Positions 1 through 10,330 of a DNA stretch of 64,000 bases are shown piece after piece. How positions within the stretch are numbered: the stretch's first letter is position 1; each line of letters begins with the position of its first letter. The translations under genes were made by a program, and so were the position numbers. This DNA is from Heligmosomoides polygyrus polygyrus (taxonomy: Eukaryota > Nematoda > Chromadorea > Rhabditida > Heligmosomidae), in NCBI GenBank assembly GCA_947396885.1, contig OX377204.1, positions 1,860,001 through 1,924,000 on the forward strand, given 5' to 3'. Below the pieces are notes generated by a model, which did not search any database, was not told the DNA's origin, and worked only from the letters and a program-made list of their open reading frames with translations.

Positions 1-812
1 ACATACATCAAGACAATAGACTTAAAATGCTTCATTCTAGCCTTCATCATGCATGGATTCGTTGTTTGCTTTAAAATACCAATACAAGCGATTAGAACTG
101 TTGACGTTGAAGAACATTTCTTCCACGTATTTCTTCGTTATTGACCATTTTTGCGTGAATGTTATTTGCTGCCCCAGGTCGACCACACTAATATTTGTAG
201 ACTGCGTTGAGATTCCAGTAAAGAAGACGTCCTCCATCTAAAAATGACCATTTGTGATGGATTCACGGCAACAGACTTCTAGTATTATATAGCTGCAGTG
301 TTTCTTCCTATTTTTGTTTACGATTCTGCAGCTAAAAAAAGGCTAGCTAAAAAATCTAACTAATCGTTAGGAAAAGTTTGTTTTCACAAAAAAAGTAGGC
401 ATTCTACAAGTGAATTTCAGAAACAAATTTTCACGTTTCATATTCGATAAATTCAAATCACGGGACGGACTGGAGAAAAAATTACCCAGAAAAACTTCTG
501 TTTCCAGATGCTCGATAAAATGCTCTCTGCGGCTAAACGTGGAACAATGTACGTCATTCCGAAGCAATGATTTGGATAGTGAGCTTTACTCCATTCCTCC
601 TCTGTGACTACCCTGCAAAATTCAGTATATTTACGAAAAATTAAACAAAAACAAACAAATACAAGTGTTGAAGATAAAGATGGATACACTATCATACCAA
701 AGACACATTCAAAGAAGAAGTGTGTATTTAAATAAATAAAGAAATAAATATAATACGTTGGCTGAAAGCGTGTAACACAAGTTCTGCCCGCTTTTGGATT
801 TTTTTTTGAATT
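1..812. other. No gene recognised
   Basis: AT-rich sequence with only short open frames on both strands and no conserved motif or repeat that I could match elsewhere in the window. Confidence 0.5.
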
Positions 813-1562
813 TTGAATTTTTTAAAGAAACAACCTACCATCAGTCAGCAATATAATCACCGCTACTATTGGTCACTTGTTGCCATCGTCTTGGCAACTG
901 TTCGTTGCCGTGCCTGTAGAACTTTGGATGCCTCGGCGAGAAGAATGCATTTACGTCTTGATCCAGGTCACTTCTATCATCGTATATCTTCCCATGCCAA
1001 GAGATGCTGCAGAGAGCGGAAAGGGTGGAAGTCGGGTGGTGCTAGATCAGGTGAATAAGGTGAATAGGGTTGGACTTCCCATCCCAGTTCCAGAAGTTTC
1101 CTGCACGTCTGGAAAGCAACATGCGGTCGGGCGTTGTTGTGTAGAAAACAAATCTTCTTTGGCTGCGTGTGTTTCCGATCCAGTGCAGCCTTGATACGTT
1201 CCAGCTAAAAAGCGTAGATGTCCGCGGTCTCTGTGCCTCCATCTTGCTGAACCTCTCGGTATAGAACTCCAGAGACCGACCACCATACCGACAACATCAC
1301 TTTCTTTCTCTGAACTTTCCTTCTGACGTTCGGTTGCGGGTCCTTTCCTGCGTCCGCCCATTTCCTACGTCTACTGTGATCAACAAAGAACCCTACGTGT
1401 TCATCGTCCGTGATTATGTTTCTGAGCCACTCGAAATGGCGCTCTCTGCAGATGCCCAAGATCTGGAGATCAAGGAAATACAGGTATCTACTCGCTAGAG
1501 TCTTTGGTCATCCATCAGTTCGTAAGGTATCCATTTGCCGTACCTTGGCGGTCCACCGTGTT
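813..1562 (-). pseudogene. mariner transposase remnant
   Basis: Read right to left, successive short frames give mariner landmarks in order: DDEHVGFFVDHSRRRKW, KKVMLSVWW, HNNARPH (about 1,119-1,139) and PYSPYSPDLAPPDF (about 1,027-1,075). In the mariner family HDNARPH holds the second catalytic Asp of the cut-and-paste transposase; here that Asp reads as Asn. Frameshifts separate the blocks, and no complete ORF or clear terminal inverted repeats are seen. It is an old inactive copy, and its family is distinct from the one at 5.9 kb. Confidence 0.8.
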
Positions 1563-3346
1563 ATTTTCCAAACTGCGGTCGCCTGGGGGGGGGCAGACAT
1601 AACTCCAACGCCGCGCGAACCCCGCCTGGCGTCGCGCATCGTGCGCGGCGAAAATGGACGAGTTGTCGCGGCCCGTCTGTTCCCGAATGGGACGGCTAGA
1701 AGCGCTTCCGACAGGGACGGCTAGTGACTCGCGCTAGAGCGCAAAAGTGTGTACCGTCGACTGTCTATCGCGTTTTTCGTGAGGAGGTTGGACATGTGAG
1801 GGTAATTAAGATGTTTGATGGAGTAGAGCGCAACCCGAAACCGGCGCCCTACTTTAAGATCTCTAAAGATGCCATACGAGGCCTCCACCATCTTTCCCTC
1901 TGTGTAGGCCTCGCATGCACATCGCTAGGTGTAAGAAAGAAGTCGATTTTATTTATTAGAACACATACAAGCGTATTGAGATGCGTCAACGGCTATGCAG
2001 CGACAAAAGAACTAGAAGTGGAGCTTAAACACTGGGAAAATTCATGCTCCGCTGCTAACCATGCGTCACCCAGTGCACGTCCGCGTTTCAGCGCCATGAC
2101 GTCGCATGCGGCTTGCGCGCGACGTCGCGTTGGAGTTACGTCTTGGAGCCGGTCGCCTGACTTAATGCGGGAGAACTATCTCTTCCACCCGTTCGCCGTA
2201 TCTGCTGCATTTTGGCAGACTTCTGCTGCGGAGTGACCTACTTCGAGAAGCAGTGTCGAAGGTGGTTACGGTCACAAGCCATAATTAGCAACAATGTTGC
2301 CTTTTGCAAATCTCTGTCTTATATAGTAAGCCAAGGACACTCCAGAACATTCTCACAATTCAACTTTCCACGTGGCTCAGGAGAAGCTGAGTCACGTTTT
2401 GCCGAAGAAGGTGGGCAGAACTTATGTCACCCAGTAATAGTTTGGGTGAAAAACTACACGTTCCGTGACATTGTCAGAGTGAACAAAAATTAATATTGAA
2501 GCAAGTATTAGTTTAAATACCACTTTTAAAGTTGAAAGGATAAAATAAGAATGGACGGCGTTGATCAATCTCTTTTACGATGTGACTGCATTTGCCTCTT
2601 ATGGTGTGTCGCGTCAGCAATTTTTAAATACGTTTTTGGTGGTCTATAAACAGGAATGCCAGAACCTCCTCCGACTGCGCTCCACACGCCCTAAATTTGA
2701 AGCTGCTGTAAAGGAAGGCAAAAGGAGGAGAAAGGTTAGAATTTTATTGGAGAGTTATGGAGACACATTTACGATAGAAAATAAGTAGTAGAGGTTGAAA
2801 ACCGACGGTAAAATAAACTAACCACTTCGACTGGGGATCTCTATTTGGTACACGCTTGATCCCTCTGAAACTGATCAGATTTGATCGAAATTCTCTCCGC
2901 TTATTCTTGTAATGCAAACACGTACGCGCCACAGTACAGACTACCACCCCTTAATGACTCTTCCACAAATTTCGTCGTCTTCTCTATGTTCCATCCAACA
3001 TCTGGGTCCATTTTGATTATGGCCGTCGCTTCGTAGCATGTAGACGTCAGGAACCGGAATGCAGCTAAGGTCTGAACGTGTAGTGATTTCTTAAACCAAA
3101 CAATGAACTATACGAGTTTAGTCAGAACTCCTTGCGTTCTTGTAATCCATGACCAGCATCCGGACACATGATAATTTCGAACTTTGAAAAATTAAATAAA
3201 CTGTTTTCAAAATAAACATGTCATCGCTTGTCTAAGCGCACGCGCTTGTCCTTCTTTAGGTGGACATGGTTACTACATGTTGATTTTTTACAATAAAAAA
3301 TGACTGATTTCCCCATGAGGAGTTACCATTAGTAAATCGCTTCAAA
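1563..3346. other. Intergenic, no gene recognised
   Basis: Two GC-richer patches (about 1,590-1,750 and 2,040-2,200) stand out in AT-rich DNA and may be worn transposon pieces. The open frames in them show no recognisable motif. A short SINE-A head fragment lies at 2,660-2,690. Confidence 0.45.
2660..2690 (-). repeat. SINE-A head fragment
   Basis: The segment CCTCCTCCGACTGCGCTCCA matches the complement of the tRNA-like head (A-box region) of the SINE found full length at 18.8-19.1 kb. Only the first ~30 bases are present. Confidence 0.5.
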
Positions 3347-4250
3347 TTGCGTGAACCTGAAAAATGTATAGTCTTTGTCTTACTCATCATGCTAGACCTA
3401 GAATGGGAAGACATGGGAGTAAAGTTGGACGGTCAGTCATTGCACCGTCTTCGCTTCGCTGACGACGTCGTACTCATAACACCAAGCATCAACCAGGCGG
3501 AGCGAATGCTGGTTGACTTTGATTGTGGATGTGGGAACGTTGGACTGTAGCTGAATCTTGAGAAGACGATGTTCATGAGGAACGGACGAGTTCCGTGCCC
3601 CATTCCCGCTCAACGGAGCGAACATCTCTGAATGCTCCAGCTACGTGAATCTGGGTCGCGAAGTCAATATGGCCAACGACCTAGCTGAGCAGGAGGAAAC
3701 GAGCGGCTTGGGAAGCTTTCAGAAGTCGTGAAGAAGACGAAGAGCGTCCGACTCCGTGCCCACCTATTCGACTCCACTGTTCTTCCTGCCCTAAAGTACG
3801 CCTCAGAGACCTGGACCATGAATAGACCGCGAGAGCAAGATGAATACGCGATCAACGTCGCGCAGCGTGGAGAGGACGATGCTGGGAGTGACACAACTCA
3901 CGCAATTGAGCGAAGGCCTCCGGAGTTCTGAGCTTTGTCGACGTTCAAAAATCAGAGGCGCTGTCGCATGGATGAAGTCGTCGAAAATTAGGTGGGTCGG
4001 TCTCGTAATGCGCTTCGCAGATACCATTTGGATGACCGACTAAGTTCGGCGGTTGGTTAAGAGTACACCAGAACACACACCAATCTGATAGTCGAACTTC
4101 TTCGTGAAAATGCTGACTGAAACGATATGACGTACTTCTTCTTTCTGGTGCGAGGCGGATCCGCTGGAGCACTCCGGCTCGTGACAGGGAGGAACGGAGA
4201 CACCGCTAGCACCCGCCCCCTGAGAGGCATGTCACAAGACAACGGCGAAA
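3347..4250 (+). pseudogene. RTE-type non-LTR retrotransposon, 3' part of reverse transcriptase ORF
   Basis: The frame at 3,347-3,550 contains RLRFADDVVLI, the catalytic FADD box of a LINE reverse transcriptase, followed in other frames by VVKKTKSVRLRAHLF, LPALKYASETW, an IRWVG segment and a final ARDR-like block near 4,180. This order matches the C-terminal half of RTE-clade ORFs abundant in hookworm genomes (from memory). Stops and frameshifts occur near 3,550, 3,630 and 3,930, so it is dead. Shorter 3' ends of the same family recur at 52.1, 53.5, 56.2 and 61.7 kb. Confidence 0.85.
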
Positions 4251-4448
4251 CGGACTTTTTTATACCTTTATATCATATAACATTATACTTCATTTTTGCT
4301 TATTTATAATTTCAAAGTTATACTTTTTATACTTTTCCTTACTCGTTTCAATTTCTACACTTTCTTATGTTTTATATTATGCAAACGAAAGAAACGGCTC
4401 AAGGAGGACCTTACACGGTATATGCACGGTGATTGATAATGACGAGCT

Positions 4449-4598
4449 GGGGCCAGTGGCAAGATTCATCAACCGCTTACCGTCTTCTAACCGTGAAAAC
4501 ACGGCCAAATACCCTCTGATACGACATTTATCAGCATTAGGTTTGGCGGTATTTTCACCGTTAGAGGGGCGATAAGCGGTTGATGAATTTGGCCCATG
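4449..4598. mobile_element. MITE of the ATTCATCAACCG group
   Basis: Inverted ends: ATTCATCAACCGCTTA on the left against its complement TAAGCGGTTGATGAAT on the right, with GGCC just outside on each side. The arms also share a CGGT..TTTTCACCG segment. No ORF. Same terminal pattern as elements at 12.3, 17.5 and 63.7 kb. Confidence 0.7.
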
Positions 4599-4726
4599 GT
4601 GTCATCTACGCCTCACGCATATCGTAGGGTAAGTTAGAGTAGAGGTGTCATATGTACTCCCTTTTATATTGTCCCCTGGGACGCAAAACCCGACAAAGTT
4701 CAAGCAACTCGAGAATCACACCTTAC

Positions 4727-4864
4727 CTTTAGCGTCAGAGTACGGTAGCTGTCCTCAATGTCCACTTGAAGGATATCCCCGTGAAGCTGGTTCTCGTAGT
4801 GCAAATATATTTGAGCTTCTTCCGTTGTTGTCCTTCCCACGACAAACAACACATTGTATTTGTA
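4727..4864 (-). CDS. Beta-1,3-galactosyltransferase-like (GT31) exon
   Basis: A 46-codon exon that starts after a TTCTTTCAG acceptor and ends at AAG before a GTAAGG donor, both in phase 0. It encodes NVLFVVG, an E-E-A run, then HGDILQVDIEDSYRTLTLK. The block GDIL-x-D-x-x-D-S-Y-x-x-L-T-L-K is diagnostic of GT31 Galactosyl_T domains (Golgi enzymes that add beta-1,3-linked sugar to glycans). The flanking exons, including the DxD metal site, are not found nearby; a MITE lies 130 bp downstream. It may be a gene with long introns or an orphan exon. Domain assignment is strong; gene integrity is unknown. Confidence 0.75.
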
Positions 4865-5047
4865 CTGAAAGAATCATTCTGGAAATCGCAAATTGGGTTT
4901 CAGTAACGTCGCCCTCTATTTGCCATAGCAGATCTCGTGTTTTGTTTCAAAGTCCTTCGAAGAGAAACCAGACTTAGTTGAAATAAATACTAGATTTTCC
5001 GGCCTTGTCATGAAAGAATTGGAAGTTTCACTTTGCGCCGCAAAAAC

Positions 5048-5297
5048 GATTGTAGTAGCAGTCACAGTCAAATGTTTAGCTCATTATTGTATAGAACCCG
5101 TGGGTGGTTTCAGCGCCATCCAGAAGCTATCTTCAAGGCTGAAAGCAGTCAGACTTTCAAAGAGAGGTTAGGTAATTTGGATCTTATGCATATTCTCGGT
5201 TTTGTTTAGAGTTGTGAACTTTTTCAGGTATCACACCTTTACAGCATGTGTACTTTTTCGGTTGATTGCTGTTATGGCTTCGACTCAAGATCCATAG
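5048..5297 (+). CDS. Unassigned spliced gene, 3' end
   Basis: An open frame ending at 5,166 (phase 2) meets a GT donor; a 61 bp intron (5,167-5,227) ends in TTTTTCAG; the next exon continues in frame to a TAG at 5,295-5,297. Encoded blocks include RGWFQRHPEAIFKAESS and YHTFTACVLFRLIAVM. The intron size and acceptor fit clade V nematodes and the frame holds across the splice. I do not recognise the family. The 5' boundary of the first exon is not determined. Confidence 0.4.
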
Positions 5298-5360
5298 ATT
5301 ATGAAACGAATCCTTTGCGAATGACGCTGTCATCACCTCAGATCCGGTCCTCTACCTACC

Positions 5361-5573
5361 ATGATGTGCTCCTGTTTTGTCTTATTGTTTCTTTTCTTGT
5401 GTTCGATTATGGGGATAGCTATGTCTGTGGCTTCCATGCTGTTGTGTTGGTGGTTCTTCAAAGCTTCAGTGCAGAGGACGTATGGGGTATACCTATGTTC
5501 TAAAGTTCATCTTATTTTGCTTATCTCGTTAGTCGTTCTTGCTTTTTATTTAAACGTAGTTATATCTCCATAG
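5361..5573 (+). CDS. Possible small two-helix membrane protein
   Basis: A 70-codon ATG-to-stop frame with two strongly hydrophobic stretches (about residues 5-30 and 48-66). It could equally be chance in AT-rich DNA. No splice sites, neighbours or homology support it. Confidence 0.15.
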   Translation: MMCSCFVLLFLFLCSIMGIAMSVASMLLCWWFFKASVQRTYGVYLCSKVHLILLISLVVLAFYLNVVISP

Positions 5574-5867
5574 CTAGATGTATTATCTATGCAAGTGTGC
5601 AGCTTGGGATAATTCAGTTCCAATGGAAGCATCAGGAGTGGAGGCGTAATGTTGCTACTGGCCGCTTGGGTATGACCGGTTATACATCCGGACTTCTAGG
5701 CGCTTTACTCCCCTCAAGGTGCTCGAAAGTGATTTCTACTTCCTCTTGCAATCATGCTATAGCTATACTGAATACTAACGTCTGCATCCTTTGACGTTGA
5801 TGCCAAATTTATTTATTTTAGTACACCTAACTTAAAGCAACTTTTTCTAGGATTATGCTCCTTTATA
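5574..5867. other. No gene recognised
   Basis: Spacer up to the mariner remnant; short unsupported open frames only. Confidence 0.4.
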
Positions 5868-6715
5868 TTAGGTTGTCCCACACAAGATGTCGCATACATT
5901 GTGGGCTTTTTTCACAGTTAGTCGCATCGGTTGTTAGCCCACTTAGGGTTAATTTTTACGGAGTTTCATCTTCTACATTTCCTATTTTTCCTACTTCATT
6001 CCTTCATCGGCTTCTAAAATTATAGCCTTTAGACTACAATGGACCACAAGATAATTGTGCGCGCTTGCCTGCTCAACGACTTGAAATTGAAGAATTCCGC
6101 TGCGGAATCGCATCGTTCGTTGACAGCTGCATTTGGCAAAGATGTCGTCTTCAAAAGACAATGCGAGCGGTGGTTTCAACGTTTTGCCGCGGCGACGAAA
6201 GTCTTGAAGACGAAAAGCACCGATGACAAGCGCCTATTCTGAATAACGACCTTTCACGAACTGCCGTTGAAGCCTATCCGACAAGATTGACTCGGGAGCT
6301 TGGAATAGAGCTTGCCTGCTCCAAATTTAAATCCAGTTAACACGTCCTCTACCAAATTGCTGCATGACCATGCGAGAACTCATACCGCAAAAGTCGTTCA
6401 GCTGAAAATTGAGGAACTTGGTTGGACCGTTTTGCCTCACTCGCACCACATCCCCGACATTGCCCATCGGACTACCACATACTCCGCTTGATGCAGCACT
6501 TCTTGGCTGGGGAGAAGTTCGCCGACTACGACGAAATCCGGATTTGGGTGACCAACTTCTTCAATTCGCGGTCAGCTCATTTCTTTAAAGACGGGATCCA
6601 ATCTTTGCATGTACGTTGGGGAAAGGTTATTGATAATTCTGGAAAATATATTTGGCGGCTGGCGGTAGACTGTCTTTTGACTGCGCCACGCGGGTATTTG
6701 TAGACGTGCGACTGC
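5868..6715 (+). pseudogene. mariner transposase remnant (SETMAR-like family)
   Basis: A TTAGGTTGTCCCACACAA terminal-repeat-like start at about 5,869 precedes an ATG frame at 6,039 carrying the helix-turn-helix part (KDVVFKRQCERWFQRF). After an internal deletion the C-terminal part follows, with HDHARTH, a degraded LPHSPHPRHCPSDYH, and GEKFADYDEIRIWVT and VIDNSGKYI near 6,660. Mariners of this type join a DNA-binding N-terminus to a DD34D catalytic core. The first catalytic block is missing, so the copy is non-autonomous. No matching right-hand terminal repeat was seen. Confidence 0.85.
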
Positions 6716-7394
6716 TCCACCTCAAACTTGGGTAATTAAATCTTTATTGTATAGCTAAATCTACAACTTAAAACAACCAAGCTAAAAGGACTGAATGACT
6801 GCTTTACTGATCGGTATTTATATTGTAAAGAAGGGGCGGCGCAAGGCTATGTTGAAACTTTACAACAACAATGGTGCTGATTAGCTACTAGATAATGCTA
6901 CATTGCTCTAATATGAATCACTCTAAGAAGAAATAGAGATCACGGATCCTCTATAGTACATTTATTACCAAATTAAGTTTGGTTTTAATTCCTTTGTAAT
7001 TTAACTTTTCGGTCTGAAAACATTCCATGTTTGACACCCTTATACTTTTTTTGAGTACCCTATTTCTTAGTCCTCTGCGCCGAGTCTGCTGGATAACTGC
7101 AACCGAAGGCTCTTTTACCTAGCTGCAGCTTATAGTGCTCTCCTGCTACTCCCATTTTTCGTTGGGTTATTTATTTAAAGCTTAATTAGGCTGTTTTGGC
7201 TAACATTGTGTTCTCGTTGTTCGTGATGTTTTAAAGGCGCACTTCTGGTGCAATAACAAGTGAAAATTCTTTATCCAACTTCATATAACTGCTTGTTGCT
7301 TGAAGTGCGCCTGTCATTTCGAAAACTAATGCAGCGAAGGACTCACCTTCAATCGCATTCTAGCACTGGCATATGTTGATCGCCACTGATACCT
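6716..7394. other. No gene recognised
   Basis: AT-rich spacer without conserved motifs. Confidence 0.4.
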
Positions 7395-7577
7395 CACAAC
7401 GCGAGCATCTGCTTGGATCGACACAAAAACGACGTAAGAGCTATAGCTACAGAAGTCGTTGCTTGGCACGAGGAAATAAGTAGTCACGTCGAGTCTCTGC
7501 AATTGTTCACCTCTGACGAAGGTTGGAGAATGAAAGACAAACAGGAAAAAATCGAATCTAGCCGAGCTAAGATGAGC
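7395..7577 (+). CDS. Possible coiled-coil exon
   Basis: The frame from about 7,410 encodes a charged, heptad-like stretch (LDRHKNDVRAIATEVV, then KDKQEKIESSRAKM) and meets a GTGCGT donor-like site near 7,575. Coding-like composition is the only evidence. The acceptor side is poor and no family is recognised. Confidence 0.25.
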
Positions 7578-7773
7578 CATTGTGCGGTGCGTTTACAGTT
7601 CCTCCTATTGTTTGTAAAACATATGCACACATTTTCAGTTTTATGGCACATTTTTATGGCTCTTTAAAAGGCCGTGATTTAAATCAGCCTGGTTATAATT
7701 TGGGGACGGCAACACGACTTACACTGTAAACTGTGCCTACTTTACTGCCTAGAAGGGCGTGGGCTATCCTTTC

Positions 7774-8360
7774 CTAGAAGGGAGTAGAGATATGGGACCC
7801 GCGCAATCCGTCTAAGTGCTCCTTGATCCTTACGCACAAGGGTCTACCTGTTTTCCCCACATACTCATCTCTACACTCCGTATATGTGATTAGGTACACC
7901 ACACCAGATGTTAGACAGTCACCAGCCCTCCCAAGGGCAAACAACACATGATGGTGTTGTGCATAGGCAGTCACAAACGGTTCCGGACTAGCTGCCTTTT
8001 AAGATTGCTAGATTGCTATTATTTTTCGACTTCTTGAAGTCCCTTGGGCGAGCACCGGGTGCGGCGGCACGCGAACAGCAGTTTCGGCGTGGAGGTCAAG
8101 ATCCTTGCGCGTGAAGATGAGATTTTGGCGCGCCGAACTCTCGAGGCGCTGTAGATTGCGGCGAGGTCCCCCAAATCAGTAGGAAGGACGAGTGCTTGGC
8201 TGTAACCCACAAAGAGCTGGCGCCGTACGTCGCCCTCTTCGGGTTTTGACCTCTGGGTCATGACCCGTTAGGTCCCTAAGGCGGGCGGTCCCAAGGGCTC
8301 TAAGCTCATTCACCCATCTTTCGTCCAGCCAGGATGAACGTGGACGCCTTTTGTCCACAT
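7774..8360 (-). pseudogene. Penelope-like element fragment with GIY-YIG domain
   Basis: The minus frame at 7,774-7,974 reads GVVYLITYTECRDEYVGKTGRPL, with the VYLI..YVGKTGRP signature of the GIY-YIG nuclease at the C-terminus of Penelope-like retroelements. Upstream minus frames to 8,358 are open but not recognisable. No full-length reverse transcriptase is present. A second PLE nuclease lies at 21.1-21.4 kb. Confidence 0.7.
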
Positions 8361-8424
8361 ATAAGGTTAGCCATGTTTTCGACTTCTTATGGCTTTGTTT
8401 TCGTAGTCTCTTAGCCTATTGGAT

Positions 8425-8650
8425 GGATTCCTGCAGAATGAAATGGCATTTGGGAGGGTAGTCTCTCAAATGACGTCGACTTTTCCATGCTCTGAAGAAG
8501 GCGACGACGCCGAAACGTAAGCCGCAAGAAAGAGTTATACCAATCTTGGTCTCGCTGAAGCAAACACTCGTCGACTACAACGCCAACGATGCCAAGATTC
8601 ATCGAGAGCCGCACGTGGAATGTAGCCGTCCTTTATCCTTTATCCTTTTT
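8425..8650 (+). repeat. PLE-associated terminal repeat with hammerhead-like core; SINE-A tail stub
   Basis: Contains CTGAAGAAGGCGACGACGCC then GAAACGT (8,492-8,517), a CUGANGA/stem/GAAA arrangement. The same ~180 bp, including AATGGCATTTGGGAGGGTAG, recurs inverted at 10.1-10.3 kb. The last ~30 bases (GCCGTCCTTTATCCTTTATC) are the 3' tail of the SINE-A family. Confidence 0.55.
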
Positions 8651-9114
8651 TATCCACCATTGACACATCCTTATGGGTGTATAAATAAATAAATAAATAT
8701 CCATAGGTAGTTGCTACGATCCCAGATGCAAAAAAAAATTTCACGACCGTGCTGGTAAACTTCTAATACGTTTACGGAGGCCTAGTAGAAATAGTAGCAC
8801 CAACCTTGTCTCTGAAATAAGCACTCCCAAATATTTCCTTGGCGCGATGATTGGCCTCTTTTACAGCAAGAGGTTCGTCGATGTCTGCAAGCTAAAAACG
8901 AAATCTGAATACGAAATCGGTTAAAGAAATTGAAAGAGTGGTGAGAAAATCTGGTATTGTACGTGTGTGAAACAAAGCTTAGGCTGGAATATGTTTGTCA
9001 AAACTCTTGCACCATACCAATCTTTGACCTTTTATATACTCTCGCAGTTGAACAACATCCAATAACTACTAAGGGTTACCTGTTTGTTCATCATGGAATA
9101 TAATAATGGTAAAC
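8651..9114. other. No gene recognised; short ATAA microsatellite
   Basis: An (AATA)n-type tract lies near 8,680-8,698. The rest is AT-rich with no gene signal. Confidence 0.4.
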
Positions 9115-10084
9115 ACCACGTTCACGTCTAATCGCACACCTTTCAAATTAAATTGAACACTTTTCAAATCAAATTGGACACTCTTCAAATGAATGTTTTT
9201 CACATAAAGTTGGACGCAATTCTAAGCCTAAGCCTAAAACTTTTGAAATCAAACCGAACTGTTCCAAATTAAACTGAGTTTTTCTACATTGAACTAGAGA
9301 CTCTCTGAAAATGCTAGTATAAATTTTTATCCAGGAAAAACAGTATAATTTTTTTGATTTTCTTTTACTTCAGCTGCCGAATGAATTAAATAATTTATTT
9401 TTTTGGAGAAAAATAATAAATTAAGTTTTTGCTAAGGCGCAGCGAGGCAAAAATCATGTCTTGAATTAAAAGACTGTATCGCGCCATCCACTCAAAAAGT
9501 TCAACGCAACGTTTATTTGATTGATGGTGTGCGTACTGTTTACATGCAGTAGGAGAATAAGGGCATGTGTGTTTTTTACAATTATTTATGTTGCATCGCT
9601 TGCAGGTGTGAAACTGCATGCAAACAAAAATTTTGCTATCACTGGAAATCGCAATGTCGACGGGGGCATGGCGCAATCTCTGTTTTTGGCAATATAAGAT
9701 GGCTGCCTGCCTGCTTTTGAAAACGAGTTTCAAGTCATTGTTTTCTTGAGAAAAATAAAATTATTATTAAGAACATCGCTGCCCGGAAAGCAGAAGATGC
9801 GGGTTCGAGTCCCGCCTGGCGCAAGAGTTTTGATCGCAACTAAACATCCTCCTAACAGCTCCTATTATTATTAAGTTTCAAATTACGTTTCCTCTTATTG
9901 GGAAGTGAATTACAACTTCAAAGAAAGTTATACTAAGATTTTCCTTAAGCAAAAGTAATTCCAACATTTTTGGAGAGTCTCTAGTTTAATGTAGAAGAAG
10001 CTCATTTCGATCTAAAAGAGTTCAATTCGATTTGAAAAGTCTTAGGTTAGCTCAGAAGAGTGCCCAATTTAAGGTGAAAATTGT
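9115..10084. repeat. Foldback repeat family FB, copy A
   Basis: Two arms (about 9,115-9,340 and 9,900-10,084) are inverted and built from short motifs such as TTCAAATCAAATTGGACACT in tandem. The centre carries a conserved ~400 bp core, including CATGCAAACA and GGCGCGAT-type segments. Related copies lie at 14.3, 28.8 and 54.1 kb. This copy is interrupted by a tRNA-like insertion at 9,772-9,863. A 112-codon minus frame (9,395-9,733) spans the core. Confidence 0.75.
9772..9863 (+). mobile_element. SINE-B, 5'-truncated copy with target duplication
   Basis: A 92 bp insert holding the 3' half of a tRNA-like unit (B box GGTTCGAGTCC) and the tail GCAAGAGTTTTGATCGCAAC. It is flanked by ATTATTATTAAG at 9,760-9,771 and 9,864-9,875. 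The duplication and 5' truncation are signs of LINE-driven retroposition. Confidence 0.8.
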
Positions 10085-10112
10085 ATAAAATGGAGGTGTT
10101 TCGATCTCAAAA

Positions 10113-10330
10113 GAAGGCACTATTTTTATAGACGAGTGGTTTGTTCAGCGTAGCCAAGATTGGTACAACTCTTTATTGCGGCTTACGTTTCGGCGTCGTC
10201 GCCTTCTTCAGAGCCTGGAAAAGTCGAAGTCATCTGAGAAGCTACCCTCCCAAATGCCATTTCATCGTCTATAGCAACATCAAGCCAAGGTTCATCGAGA
10301 GTCGAACATGGAATGCACTATTTTTAATCT
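10113..10330 (-). repeat. PLE-associated terminal repeat, inverted second copy
   Basis: Complement of the 8.43-8.60 kb repeat, with the hammerhead-like core at 10,184-10,211 read on the minus strand. The core is identical between the two copies. Confidence 0.55.

Noticed and set aside
7774..7974. Group I intron homing endonuclease (GIY-YIG)
   Set aside because: Sequence style and repeat context fit Penelope-like retroelements, and no intron core is present.
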